From Rhodobacter aestuarii (lineage in GTDB: Bacteria > Pseudomonadota > Alphaproteobacteria > Rhodobacterales > Rhodobacteraceae): a DNA stretch of 64,000 bases. Both the position numbers and the translations under genes were made by a program. Positions 52,202-60,803 of the stretch are shown here, one piece after another (positions within the stretch are counted from its first letter, which is position 1; every line of letters begins with the position of its first letter). A model generated the notes under the pieces. It was given only the letters and a program-made list of their open reading frames with translations, searched no databases and had not been told where the DNA came from. The stretch spans positions 124,001-188,000 of the forward strand of contig NZ_FTOG01000009.1 of NCBI RefSeq assembly GCF_900156655.1. The letters are read 5' to 3'.

Positions 52202-53176
52202 ATGACTGTTGCAACACTCACCCCCAAAGATATGGCGAAAAAGGCTTTCGCCGCCATGAGCATGCTGAGCGCGCCCCCCGCCGAATGTATGCGTGCTGTC
52301 ACGCTTGGAGATAGCTCAAAATTCGAAGCCGCTGCGGGATTTCCGGCCAAGATTGTCACGGGAAAAGACGGCGAAGCGTTTTGCAAAAAGCGCAATCCGA
52401 AAAATCCGCCAAACGCATGCTATGACTGGAGCACGAAAAAGCTTTATGTGCGGTTTGACCCGGCCAAGATGGATGGTGGCGGGGCCGCGACCTTTGTGCA
52501 TGAGCTCATTCACGCCTGTGAACAGCACTCCAACTCGTATCCTACCCCGATCATTGATGCCATCACCGCGCTGCTCCCGAACAACACGCCGGAGCGGGCG
52601 ATGCTGGAGCGCAACGCGACCTATTTCGACCGCGCACTGAACCAACTCAAAGCACTGCCAGCCTATGAAAAGCCCCTTCCTGCCGGGGCGGATATCTTTG
52701 ACACCACGCGCCGAATTCTGGACATCATCGCAGCCTTTCAAGCCTATGATCTTGCCGAGCAAGGCTTTTTGATCGACAAAGCCCCGCCATACCCGCCCAA
52801 CCATAAGGATCTAAAAGACTTTCTGGGCATAGATATCGCCTTTGAGCGGGTGCTACAGCATTACGCAACAGGCGCGGCAGGGGAACGGTTGGCGATCCTT
52901 GCGGGCCACTGGAAAGAAATCGCGCCAATCGCTCCTGCCCTCGAAGGGCTTTATGAAAAAACCGAGCGCGCCTACATGAAAACCGTCGATGCGTGGCTTG
53001 CCGCACAAGGTCCGGGCCTGAGCGCTGCGGAGAAAAAAGAACACCGCAACGCCAAGGAAGAGGAAGCGATTTTGGCCGCGGCCGCGCAGGTTGCCGAATA
53101 CTTGGAAATGGTGATCGGTCCCGAGGCGGCGAAGCTTTATCCGGGCGGCCAACTCCCGCGCAAACCCGGCTTTTAA
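52202..53176 (+). CDS. Putative zinc metallopeptidase (HELIH) of unknown family
   Basis: The 324-aa protein has no signal peptide or membrane segment. A zincin motif FVHELIHACEQH lies at about residues 99-110, preceded by KLYVRFDP, which could be the strand edging the active site. A following helix with ERNATYFDRALNQL may bring the third metal ligand (Glu). The C-terminal half is helical, with two Lys/Glu-rich stretches (AAEKKEHRNAKEEEAIL). It fits no peptidase family I can name. The start follows GAGGTTGAT. It may form a unit with the small acidic protein upstream, about 200 bp away. Confidence 0.75.
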   Translation: MTVATLTPKDMAKKAFAAMSMLSAPPAECMRAVTLGDSSKFEAAAGFPAKIVTGKDGEAFCKKRNPKNPPNACYDWSTKKLYVRFDPAKMDGGGAATFVHELIHACEQHSNSYPTPIIDAITALLPNNTPERAMLERNATYFDRALNQLKALPAYEKPLPAGADIFDTTRRILDIIAAFQAYDLAEQGFLIDKAPPYPPNHKDLKDFLGIDIAFERVLQHYATGAAGERLAILAGHWKEIAPIAPALEGLYEKTERAYMKTVDAWLAAQGPGLSAAEKKEHRNAKEEEAILAAAAQVAEYLEMVIGPEAAKLYPGGQLPRKPGF

Positions 53177-53197
53177 CGCCTTGAGGATGGGGCGGAT

Positions 53198-53515
53198 TTA
53201 ATAATCCGCCGCCACCTCATACATCACGGGCTCAAAACTCCGGCACAGGGTGGCGATCACCTTGTTGCGCGCGATCATTTCCGGGCTGCGGAGCATGGCT
53301 TGGTAATCGCCACGCTTTTCCCATTTCGAATAGGTGGCGATCCGGGTCTGGGCGTCATTCATATGCAGCCCAGCGCCCAGAAAGCCCGCCGCTTGGCTGA
53401 TGCACTCGGTATAGGCTTTTTGCAGATGCTCCATCAGTTCGGACGCTGTGGCCGGTGTCATCTCGAAGGTGCAGATCACCGTCTGGCCATCAAAATCGGC
53501 TTTGATCTCTGGCAT
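53198..53515 (-). CDS. Antibiotic biosynthesis monooxygenase-like (ABM) protein
   Basis: The 105-aa protein resembles the dimeric ferredoxin-like ABM fold: VICTFEMTPATASEL strand-helix, GLHMNDAQTRIATYSKWE strand pair and YQAMLRSPEMI helix. Members are small oxygenases, isomerases or heme-binding proteins. ATG 53515 follows GGAGGAGAGAGC. A longer reading to 53686 lacks coding character. It ends 21 bases from the convergent metallopeptidase gene. Activity unknown. Confidence 0.78.
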   Translation of the reverse strand: MPEIKADFDGQTVICTFEMTPATASELMEHLQKAYTECISQAAGFLGAGLHMNDAQTRIATYSKWEKRGDYQAMLRSPEMIARNKVIATLCRSFEPVMYEVAADY

Positions 53516-53793
53516 GCTCTCTCCTCCTGTCTCCCTTGCGTCAGGATGACACAGGTCCGCACAAAATCCAGCCTTTTCGCCCGTGCCGCAGCGTTCCGCC
53601 CCTGCTCCGAACCCCACGCATGACGGGGGCGTAACAGAATTGTTGCAACGCGGCGCATTTCGCGCAAATCTTTCCCGGTCGGTCAAAACCGACCATTGAA
53701 GGGGGGCGCACGTCGCAAGACTGTCACAGAACGCGCCTAGGTGCTGGCTGGTGCCCGTTGTGGGCCCAACCTTCCGAAAACGGGGAGAAAAGA

Positions 53794-54891
53794 ATGAAAC
53801 CGATCCACGTCCTCGCCGGGGCTGCTGCGCTTCTGGCCTCGACCGCGCTCGTCCATGCCGATGATATGGCCGCGCTGGAAGCTGCCGCGAAAGAAGAAGG
53901 CATGCTGACCACCATCGCGCTGCCGCACAGCTGGTGTGGCTATGGCGATGTGATCGCTGGCTTCAAAGCGAAATATCCGGACATTGAAGTCAACGAGTTG
54001 AACCCCGATGCGGGCTCGGCCGATGAGCTGGAAGCGATCCGTGCGAACGTCGGCAACACCGGCCCGCAAGCCCCCGACGTGATCGACGTGGGTCTGTCCT
54101 TTGGCCCGCAAGCCAAAGAAGAAGGCCTGATCCAACCCTATAAAGTGTCCACCTGGGACGATATCCCGGATGCCGTGAAAGACGCTGATGGCTATTGGTA
54201 TGGCGACTATTATGGCGTCATGTCCTTCATGGTGAACAAAGACCTCGTGATGGATACCCCCAAAGATTGGGGCGATCTGCTCAAATCCGATTACGTGGGC
54301 CAAGTGGCGCTGGCCGGTGACCCGCGTGCCTCGAACCAAGCGATCTTGGCGGTGCTCGCCGCGGGCATGGCCAATGGCGGTGCGGCTGGCCAAGAAGCCG
54401 GTGAGAAAGGCCTTGAATACTTCAAGGAAATGAATGCGAACGGCAACTTCGTTCCGGTCATCGGCAAAGCGGGCACGCTCGCCCAAGGCGCGACGCCGAT
54501 CGTCGTGATGTGGGACTATAACGCCTTGGCCGCGCGCGACACGCTGGCGGGCAACCCGCCGGTTGAGGTCGTTGTGCCGGAAACCGGCGTTTTGGCGGGC
54601 GTTTATGTGCAGGCGATTTCCGCCCATGCGCCGCACCCGAATGCCGCGAAACTCTGGATGGAATACATCTATTCGGATGAAGGCCAAAACCTCTGGCTCA
54701 AAGGCTACTGCCACCCGGCGCGCTTCAACGCGATGGCCGAAGCGGGCGTTGTGCCGCAAGAGCTGATCGACGCGCTGCCCCCGGCAGAAGCCTATGCCAA
54801 GGCCTATTTCCCGTCTCTTGACGAGCAAGGCGCGAACAAAGAAGCCGTGACCGCTGGCTGGGATGCGGTCGTGGGCGCCAACGTCCAATAA
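53794..54891 (+). CDS. ABC transporter periplasmic substrate-binding protein
   Basis: The 365-aa protein has a signal peptide (HVLAGAAALLASTALVHA) and a periplasmic-binding fold of the Fe3+/polyamine/2-aminoethylphosphonate class: PHSWCGYGDVIAGFKAKYP, PDVIDVGLSFGP, YWYGDYYGVMSFMVNKD and YVGQVALAGDPR. ATG 53794 follows GGGGAGAAAAGA. It is the first gene of a four-gene importer operon. The ligand cannot be read from sequence; a phosphonate, polyamine or iron chelate is possible. Confidence 0.92.
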   Translation: MKPIHVLAGAAALLASTALVHADDMAALEAAAKEEGMLTTIALPHSWCGYGDVIAGFKAKYPDIEVNELNPDAGSADELEAIRANVGNTGPQAPDVIDVGLSFGPQAKEEGLIQPYKVSTWDDIPDAVKDADGYWYGDYYGVMSFMVNKDLVMDTPKDWGDLLKSDYVGQVALAGDPRASNQAILAVLAAGMANGGAAGQEAGEKGLEYFKEMNANGNFVPVIGKAGTLAQGATPIVVMWDYNALAARDTLAGNPPVEVVVPETGVLAGVYVQAISAHAPHPNAAKLWMEYIYSDEGQNLWLKGYCHPARFNAMAEAGVVPQELIDALPPAEAYAKAYFPSLDEQGANKEAVTAGWDAVVGANVQ

Positions 54892-54950
54892 ACCGGGGCC
54901 CCTGCCCCTTCGCCGCCTCCGGCCCCGCGCCGGGGGCGGCTTTTGACCGA

Positions 54951-55838
54951 ATGGACCCACGCGTGACAGAGCATCCCCCGCCGCCCCCGCGCCGCAGGCT
55001 CAACCTTGCCTGGATCGGCATTTTGCCTTTCGCCGCCTTTGTCGCGCTGTTTTTGATTGCGCCAACGATGAAGATCGTGATCGGCGCCTTTCAGCGGGCC
55101 GATGGCAGCTTCACGCTTGAAAACATCTTTGGGCTGTTCACGCCGACGATCCTCTCAAGCTATTGGGTTTCTATCAAAATTTCGCTCGCCTCTTCGGCTT
55201 TGGGGTCGTTGATCGGCTTTTTGATGGCGGCAGCGATGGTGCTGGGCGGGTTGCCGCGCTTCATCCGCTCCCCTTTGCTCACCTTTTCGGGCGTGGCGTC
55301 AAACTTTGCGGGCGTGCCGCTCGCCTTTGCGTTTTTGGCGACCCTTGGCCCGCTGGGGCTGGTGACCATGTGGCTGCGCACCGAATTTGGCATCAACCTG
55401 CGCGCTATGGGGTTCAACATCCTCAGTTTCTGGGGTCTGACGATCACCTATATCTTCTTTCAGATCCCCTTGATGATCTTGATCATCACCCCCGCCCTTG
55501 ATGGGCTGAAACGCGAATGGCGCGAGGCGGCGCAATCGCTTGGCGCCTCTGCCACGCAATATTGGACCCAAGTCGCGCTGCCGATTTTGGCCCCCAACAT
55601 TTTGGGCACTTTCGCGCTGCTGTTTGCTAATGCTTTCGGGGCTGTGGCCACGGCGATTGCGCTGACGGGTTCTAGCCTCAACATCGTGCCGATCATGCTC
55701 TTTGCGCAAATTCGCGGCGACGTGCTGGGCAACCCGCATTTGGGCTATGCGATGGCCTTTGGCATGATCTTGGTCACAGCGCTGGCCAATGTGCTTTATA
55801 TCGTGCTGCGGATGCGCTCAGAAAGGTGGCTCAAATGA
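54951..55838 (+). CDS. ABC transporter permease 1
   Basis: The 295-aa inner-membrane protein has a Pro-rich cytosolic N-terminus (TEHPPPPPRRR), about six helices and the EAA loop WREAAQSLGASATQYWTQVALPIL. Family is the PotB/AfuB-type permease. ATG 54951 is used; GTG 54963 is possible. Its stop overlaps the start of the second permease. Confidence 0.92.
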   Translation: MDPRVTEHPPPPPRRRLNLAWIGILPFAAFVALFLIAPTMKIVIGAFQRADGSFTLENIFGLFTPTILSSYWVSIKISLASSALGSLIGFLMAAAMVLGGLPRFIRSPLLTFSGVASNFAGVPLAFAFLATLGPLGLVTMWLRTEFGINLRAMGFNILSFWGLTITYIFFQIPLMILIITPALDGLKREWREAAQSLGASATQYWTQVALPILAPNILGTFALLFANAFGAVATAIALTGSSLNIVPIMLFAQIRGDVLGNPHLGYAMAFGMILVTALANVLYIVLRMRSERWLK

Positions 55839-56617
55839 AACGTGCTGCCGCTTGGTCGATCCTGCTTGTTGGGATGCTTTACTTCATCTTGCCGCTCGTC
55901 GGCATGGTGGAGTTCTCGCTCTCGATGAAGCGCGGGGTTTATAGTTTTGAGGCGTATCGCGTTGTTTTTGCCGATCCGCAGTTTCGCCAGACCTTCTCCT
56001 ACTCGGTCTTGATGGCAGTGCTGACGATCCTGTTTGGCGTGCTTTTGGTGGTGCCCACGGCGTTTTGGGTGCGTCTTAAGCTGCCGGGTCTGCGGCCCTA
56101 TGTAGAATTCGTCACGCTGTTGCCGCTCGTGATCCCGGCGATTGTCGTCGTTTTTGGCTATATACGGCTCTATAACACCTCAAGCTGGTTGCCGATGACC
56201 GGCTCTGTCACCGGCACGAACCTGTTGTTGCTCTTTGGCTATTCGATGCTGAGCCTGCCTTACATGTATCGCGCTATCGACACGGGGCTGCGCACGATTG
56301 ATGTCGCCACGCTGACCGAGGCCGCGCAATCGCTTGGCGCGGGCTGGTTTACGATCTTGGCGAAGATCATCATGCCAAATGTGTTGGTGGCGGTGCTCTC
56401 TGGCGCGTTCGTCACCTTTGCCATCGTGATGGGGGAATTCACGCTCGCCGCGCTTTTGGACCGGCCCGCCTTTGGCCCCTATCTGCAGCTTATGGGCGCC
56501 AACAAAGCCTATGAGCCGTTTGCGCTTTCCACCATCGCTTTCATCATCACTTGGGCCTGCATGGGGCTGATCCAGCTCGTGACCCGGCTCACCAAACACG
56601 ACAAGGCCGCCCGATGA
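55835..56617 (+). CDS. ABC transporter permease 2
   Basis: The 260-aa inner-membrane protein has six helices and the EAA loop LTEAAQSLGAGWFTILAKIIMP, the PotC-type partner. Its ATG overlaps the first permease stop (ATGA) and its stop overlaps the ATPase start. Confidence 0.92.
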   Translation: MKRAAAWSILLVGMLYFILPLVGMVEFSLSMKRGVYSFEAYRVVFADPQFRQTFSYSVLMAVLTILFGVLLVVPTAFWVRLKLPGLRPYVEFVTLLPLVIPAIVVVFGYIRLYNTSSWLPMTGSVTGTNLLLLFGYSMLSLPYMYRAIDTGLRTIDVATLTEAAQSLGAGWFTILAKIIMPNVLVAVLSGAFVTFAIVMGEFTLAALLDRPAFGPYLQLMGANKAYEPFALSTIAFIITWACMGLIQLVTRLTKHDKAAR

Positions 56618-57657
56618 GCTATCTCACGCTATCGCATCTGGAAAAAAGCTTCGGCCCGGCGCGGGTGGTGAAGGATTTCAACCTCACCGTGGAACAGGGT
56701 GAGTTCATCTCGCTTTTGGGCCCCTCGGGCTGCGGCAAGACCACGGTCTTGCGCATGGTGGCAGGGTTTGAACTGCCCACCTCGGGCGGCATCACGATTG
56801 AAGGGCAAGACGTCACGCACCTCCGCCCGAACCAACGCAATATCGGCATGGTGTTTCAGGCCTATGCGCTTTTCCCAAACCTGACGGTGGCGCAAAACGT
56901 GGGCTTTGGGCTGAAGGTCAAAGGCACCCCCAAGGCCGAGATCAAGGGCCGGGTGGAAGAGATGCTGTCGCTCATTGGCCTCTCGGACCTTGGCAACCGC
57001 TATCCGTTCCAGCTTTCGGGCGGGCAGCAGCAGCGGGTGGCCCTTGCGCGCGCGCTCGCACCCAAACCTTCGGTGCTGTTGCTTGATGAGCCGCTTTCCG
57101 CGCTTGATGCCAAGGTGCGGGTCAGCCTGCGCAATGAAATTCGCCAGATTCAGCGCGAATTGGGCATCACCACGATCTTTGTGACCCATGACCAAGAAGA
57201 GGCGCTGTCGATGTCGGACCGGGTGGTGGTGATGCATGAAGGCATTGCCGATCAGGTCGGCACGCCGTTTGACATTTATAACCGCCCCGCCACGCGGTTT
57301 GTGGCAGGCTTTGTCGGCACGTTGAACACGCTGGAAGCGAAGGTGCTGGATGCCGCTGCGGGTAAAGTGGCGCTTGGCGGGGCAGAGATCACCCTGCCCG
57401 GCCCGCTGCCTGCAGGGTCGGTCACGCTGGGGCTGCGCCCCGAGGCGGTGCGTCTCGGCAATGGCACTGGCCCACAACTGCAAGCGACGATCAAAGACGT
57501 TGATTTCTTGGGCTCGGTGATCCGACTGCGGGCCGATTTGGCCGGTCAGTCGATTGCCTTTGACACATTCAACACCACCAAAACCACCCCGCCCAAAGTG
57601 GGGGAAACGGTCGCGCTCGGGCTCGACCCGGCGGATCTTTTGGTGATCGGCGGCTAA
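56614..57657 (+). CDS. ABC transporter ATP-binding protein
   Basis: The 347-aa ATPase drives the importer. Motifs: Walker A GPSGCGKTT, Q-loop VFQAYALFPN, signature LSGGQQQRVALARAL, Walker B VLLLDEPLSALD and switch His VTHDQEEA. A C-terminal TOBE domain (about residues 270-347) fits PotA/FbpC-type proteins. No gene for a substrate-processing enzyme follows. Confidence 0.95.
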   Translation: MSYLTLSHLEKSFGPARVVKDFNLTVEQGEFISLLGPSGCGKTTVLRMVAGFELPTSGGITIEGQDVTHLRPNQRNIGMVFQAYALFPNLTVAQNVGFGLKVKGTPKAEIKGRVEEMLSLIGLSDLGNRYPFQLSGGQQQRVALARALAPKPSVLLLDEPLSALDAKVRVSLRNEIRQIQRELGITTIFVTHDQEEALSMSDRVVVMHEGIADQVGTPFDIYNRPATRFVAGFVGTLNTLEAKVLDAAAGKVALGGAEITLPGPLPAGSVTLGLRPEAVRLGNGTGPQLQATIKDVDFLGSVIRLRADLAGQSIAFDTFNTTKTTPPKVGETVALGLDPADLLVIGG

Positions 57658-57675
57658 CCCGCCGATCACGTCCGT

Positions 57676-58469
57676 TCACTCGCGCGAATAGGCGAAATGT
57701 GCTGTTTGCTCTGCCTGCGCATCGCAGGGCACAGCATTGACCGGCCAAGGAAAGCTCATTGACGGGTCGCGGGTCTCTTGCAAGATCGTCCAGCAGGTGC
57801 CGTCCCCGCCGCGCCGCACCAGGCCTTCGAACGCGAATTGGCCCTGTTGCACCCAATACCAATCGGCCGTGACCTCGTCGCAAGGCTGGAGCACCAATTC
57901 GGCGGGTTTCATCATCCCCGGCGCCTCAAGCCCAATGCACAGATCCGGGTGCTTGTTCACCGTAATCCGCCCGCCCGGCATAATATCGAACAAACGATCC
58001 TGCCCGAGCCGACAATTGTGCAACTCGAGCGGCTGCCCCGCCATCAATGGCCCGCCGCGCCAATACAGGCCGAACTGGCCGAGATCGGCGAGAGCATCAC
58101 CCCATCGGGCTGGGCGGCCAAGGCCGCCTGCGTTTCCGCCGCAGGCAAGGCCCAAGCACAAATCCGCGTGCCTGGTGCGACCCAGCACGCCCCCTCTTGG
58201 CGCAGCGCCCCAAGCGGGGCCTGCGCATGGGTGGAGAGCGGATCGGCGTTCCAGTGCCCATCGGCCTGCCCCGGGGTATTCACGGAAACATCGGCAAAAT
58301 AGCTGTCATTGCCAACCTGAAACGAGCCGCCGCTACGGGGCGAAAAATAACACCGGCCAGTGACATGACGCACCCCGCCCACGGTGATTTCACAATTCAC
58401 CGGGCGGGTATCGGCAAGTGCAAAGCTGGGCAGCAGCACGGCCCAAAGGGCCAAAATAAGAAAACGCAT
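57676..58469 (-). pseudogene. Frameshifted exported protein with lectin-like C-terminus
   Basis: Reading starts at ATG 58469 after GGAGCTTCTTTG with a signal peptide (FLILALWAVLLPSFALA). A module follows with CEITVGGVRHVTGRC, GHWNADPLSTHAQAPLG and GACWVAPGTRIC, closely like the C-terminus of the neighbour at 58524. After QPDGVMLSPISAS the frame runs to a stop at 58044. The other frame continues from about 58080 with GLYWRGGPLMAGQPLELHNC, DLCIGLEAP and ELVLQPCDE to a stop at 57676, resembling a ricin-B-type lectin fold. Adding one T near 58073 joins them. This is a frameshifted gene, a sequencing error, or (less likely) two coupled genes, since TGATG lies at 58046-58042. Confidence 0.7.
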
Positions 58470-58495
58470 CAAAGAAGCTCCGCAAAGAAAAATGA

Positions 58496-58514
58496 GGCCG
58501 CCCTTGCGGCGGCC
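58496..58514 (-). terminator. Terminator of the secreted protein gene at 58524
   Basis: GGCCGCC pairs with GGCGGCC around CTTGC; on the minus strand TCATTTTTCTTTG follows. Confidence 0.85.
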
Positions 58515-58523
58515 CCAAAACCG

Positions 58524-59591
58524 TTAGCGCGCGGCGCAAACCGTGGCGCGGGCATTCACCCAGCACCCGCCACCGACTTGGCGGAAATCCTCGCCCAGCG
58601 GGGCTTGCGCATGGGTGGCCCCGGCTTGCGCGTTCCAGTGACCCGAGGCGAAACCATTGCCCGAGGGCACGATCTCGGCAAAGAAATCGCCCAAATAGGT
58701 GTCGCGGTTGGTGTTGATCCAGAAGCTGCCGGTGCCGTCATTGGCCATCCAGATCGGGCAGTTGCCGTTCATATCGACATAGGTCCACCCATCCACGATC
58801 AGCTTGCAGGTGCCGTTGAGGACATAGGGCTGCGCGGCGGGCGCAGGCTGCGCCATGCCTGCACATTGCAGCATTGTGTCGATCGCCGCCGAAGAGCCCG
58901 AAAGCGCGTATTCCGGCCCGTCGGGGTCAAAGTTCAGGTTCAGCCGGTTGCCTCGCTGCACCGCCGCCAAAAAGCTGCGATCAATCGGCGAGGTGGTCAC
59001 TTCGCCAATTTGGCTCAGCACCATCGGGTAAAATTGCCCGTCAATCAAAGCCGCTGCGGGCGAAGTATCAGACCATTGATCCGACACAACCATGAAGCCC
59101 TCTGGCCCGGCATCAAAGCGCAGCAACCGGCCTGCGCCCTCGGGCTTTGACCAATCCATCAAAAGCGCGCTGCACGAGCCCGGCGCCCATTGCAAAATCT
59201 CCCAAGCGCCAAGTTGCGCATAGGTCTGGGTTGGCCCCACGGGCGCGCTTTGTTGCGGCTGCCATGCGGGGGCTGCTGGCATCGGCGGCGCGAAGGGGGT
59301 GGTACATTCCGCCGCCAGATTGCGGATATGATCGGCGGCCCCCCAGACCTCGTCACGGGTGTTTTGCATGCACCAGTCGTAATGCATCTGATAGACGCCA
59401 TGCACACCACGGCTGAAGTCGAGGCAGTTCGGGTTTTGATCAATCGCTTCTTGCGCCACAGCCGCGGTGGTCGAGGCATATTGCTGGCAGAAACGATCGT
59501 CGGTGCGTTGAAAATCTTGTGCCTGCGCGGCCCCACACGAAAGGGCTACCAAGGCGAACGTCGTCAAGGCATGCGGAAAGAGAGCGGTCAT
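58524..59591 (-). CDS. Exported multi-module protein of unknown function
   Basis: The 355-aa protein has a signal peptide (TFALVALSCGAAQA) and a Cys-containing N-terminal domain (DDRFCQQYASTTAAV, PNCLDF, YDWCMQNTRDEVWG). A Pro-rich linker near residue 110, a beta-rich middle (YAQLGAWEILQWAPGSCSAL to GNRLNLNFDPDGPEYAL) and a C-terminal module follow. That module has CKLIVDGWTYVDMNG, GHWNAQAGATHAQAPLG and GGCWVNARATVC, and is shared with the frameshifted gene downstream. The final disulfide-like Cys pair is conserved in both copies. No known family recognised. Confidence 0.8.
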   Translation of the reverse strand: MTALFPHALTTFALVALSCGAAQAQDFQRTDDRFCQQYASTTAAVAQEAIDQNPNCLDFSRGVHGVYQMHYDWCMQNTRDEVWGAADHIRNLAAECTTPFAPPMPAAPAWQPQQSAPVGPTQTYAQLGAWEILQWAPGSCSALLMDWSKPEGAGRLLRFDAGPEGFMVVSDQWSDTSPAAALIDGQFYPMVLSQIGEVTTSPIDRSFLAAVQRGNRLNLNFDPDGPEYALSGSSAAIDTMLQCAGMAQPAPAAQPYVLNGTCKLIVDGWTYVDMNGNCPIWMANDGTGSFWINTNRDTYLGDFFAEIVPSGNGFASGHWNAQAGATHAQAPLGEDFRQVGGGCWVNARATVCAAR

Positions 59592-59662
59592 CTGAATCCA
59601 TCTTTAAGAGCAAGGAAAGGCGGGCTAACGGCAAGATCGCGCTTGCGATGCCTGCATCACGA

Positions 59663-59683
59663 AAGATGAATCCAAATCATCTT
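59663..59683. promoter_or_regulatory. Inverted repeat upstream of the secreted protein gene
   Basis: AAGATGA-N7-TCATCTT is a perfect 7-bp inverted repeat about 70 bases before the start at 59591, flanked by TCAC and GTGA. It is a plausible operator. Confidence 0.45.
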
Positions 59684-59697
59684 ATTCTGTGACGAAA

Positions 59698-59750
59698 ATA
59701 AAGAAAAAAGAGCGCCGGGCACCGAAAATCCGGGGGCCGCCCCGGTGCGC
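59698..59750 (-). terminator. Terminator of the RpiR regulator gene
   Basis: Read on the minus strand, a GCGC/GCACCG...CGGTGC hairpin is followed by CTCTTTTTTCTTTATTTT. Confidence 0.65.
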
Positions 59751-59780
59751 GTGCCCCTTGCCCAGCGCCTCTCGCCCCGC

Positions 59781-60662
59781 CTATTTCTTGCCGCGAAAGA
59801 ACCTTGCGCGCTCGTAGAGTTCTTCAAGCCGCTGCATCCGGGCGGCAGTTGTGTCCCATGTCAGCGCTTGCACGGCGGCCATCAGCGTTTCGACAATCAG
59901 CTGAATGGCAACTGTGCTGTCCCAGGCGCTTGGCACCTCCACTTGCGCCGAAAGCCGAATACGCGCATGCGCCGCCGCCGGGCTCACCCATGGGTCGGTG
60001 ATCAACACGATCTCCGCGCCCTGCTCAGAGGCCATTTCCACCAGTTGCAACACCGCGTTTTCATAGCGGCGAATGTCGAAGACCAAGAGCACATCGCCCC
60101 GCTCAATCTCCAAAAGCGCGGGCGGCCAAGCATTGGACAGCGGGATCAGCAGCTCCACATCGGGGCGGATCACTTTCATATGGGTGGCGAAATATTCCGC
60201 CATCGCCAGCGTGATCCGGCCCCCGGTGGCAAAGATCTTACGGGTCGGGTCCGCCAGCAGCGCGGCAACCGCATCGAAATCCGCCTGATCAATCTGTGAC
60301 AATGTGGCATGCAGATTGGCCATCACCGCATCGGCAAATCGGTTCAGCATATGCCCTTCGGGCGCGCGCGCGGCCCAAAGATCGTGCTTCGCCAAAGGGC
60401 CAACAAGGCGCGATTCGATTTCTTCACGTAGCGCGGCTTGCAGCCCCGGATAGCCGCCATAGCCCATTTTTTGCGCAAGCCGCACCACGGTGGGCGAGCT
60501 AACATCCGCGGCTTTAGCGAGTTGCGTCACCGACCCCAAGAGCGAAACGGGGTAATTGCGCAAGATATGACTGGCCAATTGCCGTTCTGCGCGGGTCATC
60601 GTTGCAATGGATGCGCGCAGCTCGTCCTCGATCGTACCTTTCACTGCCACCAAAACAGGCAC
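59781..60662 (-). CDS. MurR/RpiR family transcriptional regulator
   Basis: The 293-aa regulator has an N-terminal helix-turn-helix of the RpiR type (MTRAERQLASHILRNY, then TQLAKAADVSSPTVVRLAQKMGYGGYP). A SIS sugar-isomerase-like domain follows at about residues 125-260 (KIFATGGRITLAMAEYFATH, ELLIPLSNAWPPALLEIERGDVLLVF). It is divergent from the amidohydrolase-TRAP operon, which it probably controls. The SIS domain suggests a phosphorylated or sugar-like effector. Confidence 0.92.
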   Translation of the reverse strand: MPVLVAVKGTIEDELRASIATMTRAERQLASHILRNYPVSLLGSVTQLAKAADVSSPTVVRLAQKMGYGGYPGLQAALREEIESRLVGPLAKHDLWAARAPEGHMLNRFADAVMANLHATLSQIDQADFDAVAALLADPTRKIFATGGRITLAMAEYFATHMKVIRPDVELLIPLSNAWPPALLEIERGDVLLVFDIRRYENAVLQLVEMASEQGAEIVLITDPWVSPAAAHARIRLSAQVEVPSAWDSTVAIQLIVETLMAAVQALTWDTTAARMQRLEELYERARFFRGKK

Positions 60663-60803
60663 TCCTTGCTGCGGACGCTTTGCCGCACCGCCGAACAGAT
60701 TGTAACAAGATTATCTCTCCTGAAATAATGTTGACAGCTTCACCGCTCCGGTCAAGCCTGTGGAACGAAGCTTGCAGAATCGACGAAACGCTCGGGGGAG
60801 ACT
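60663..60803. promoter_or_regulatory. Divergent promoter region of the RpiR/TRAP locus
   Basis: TTGACA near 60730 could be a -35 for the operon, and GATAATC (minus strand, near 60712) a -10 for the regulator gene. CGGGGGAG precedes the GTG start at 60804. Confidence 0.45.
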
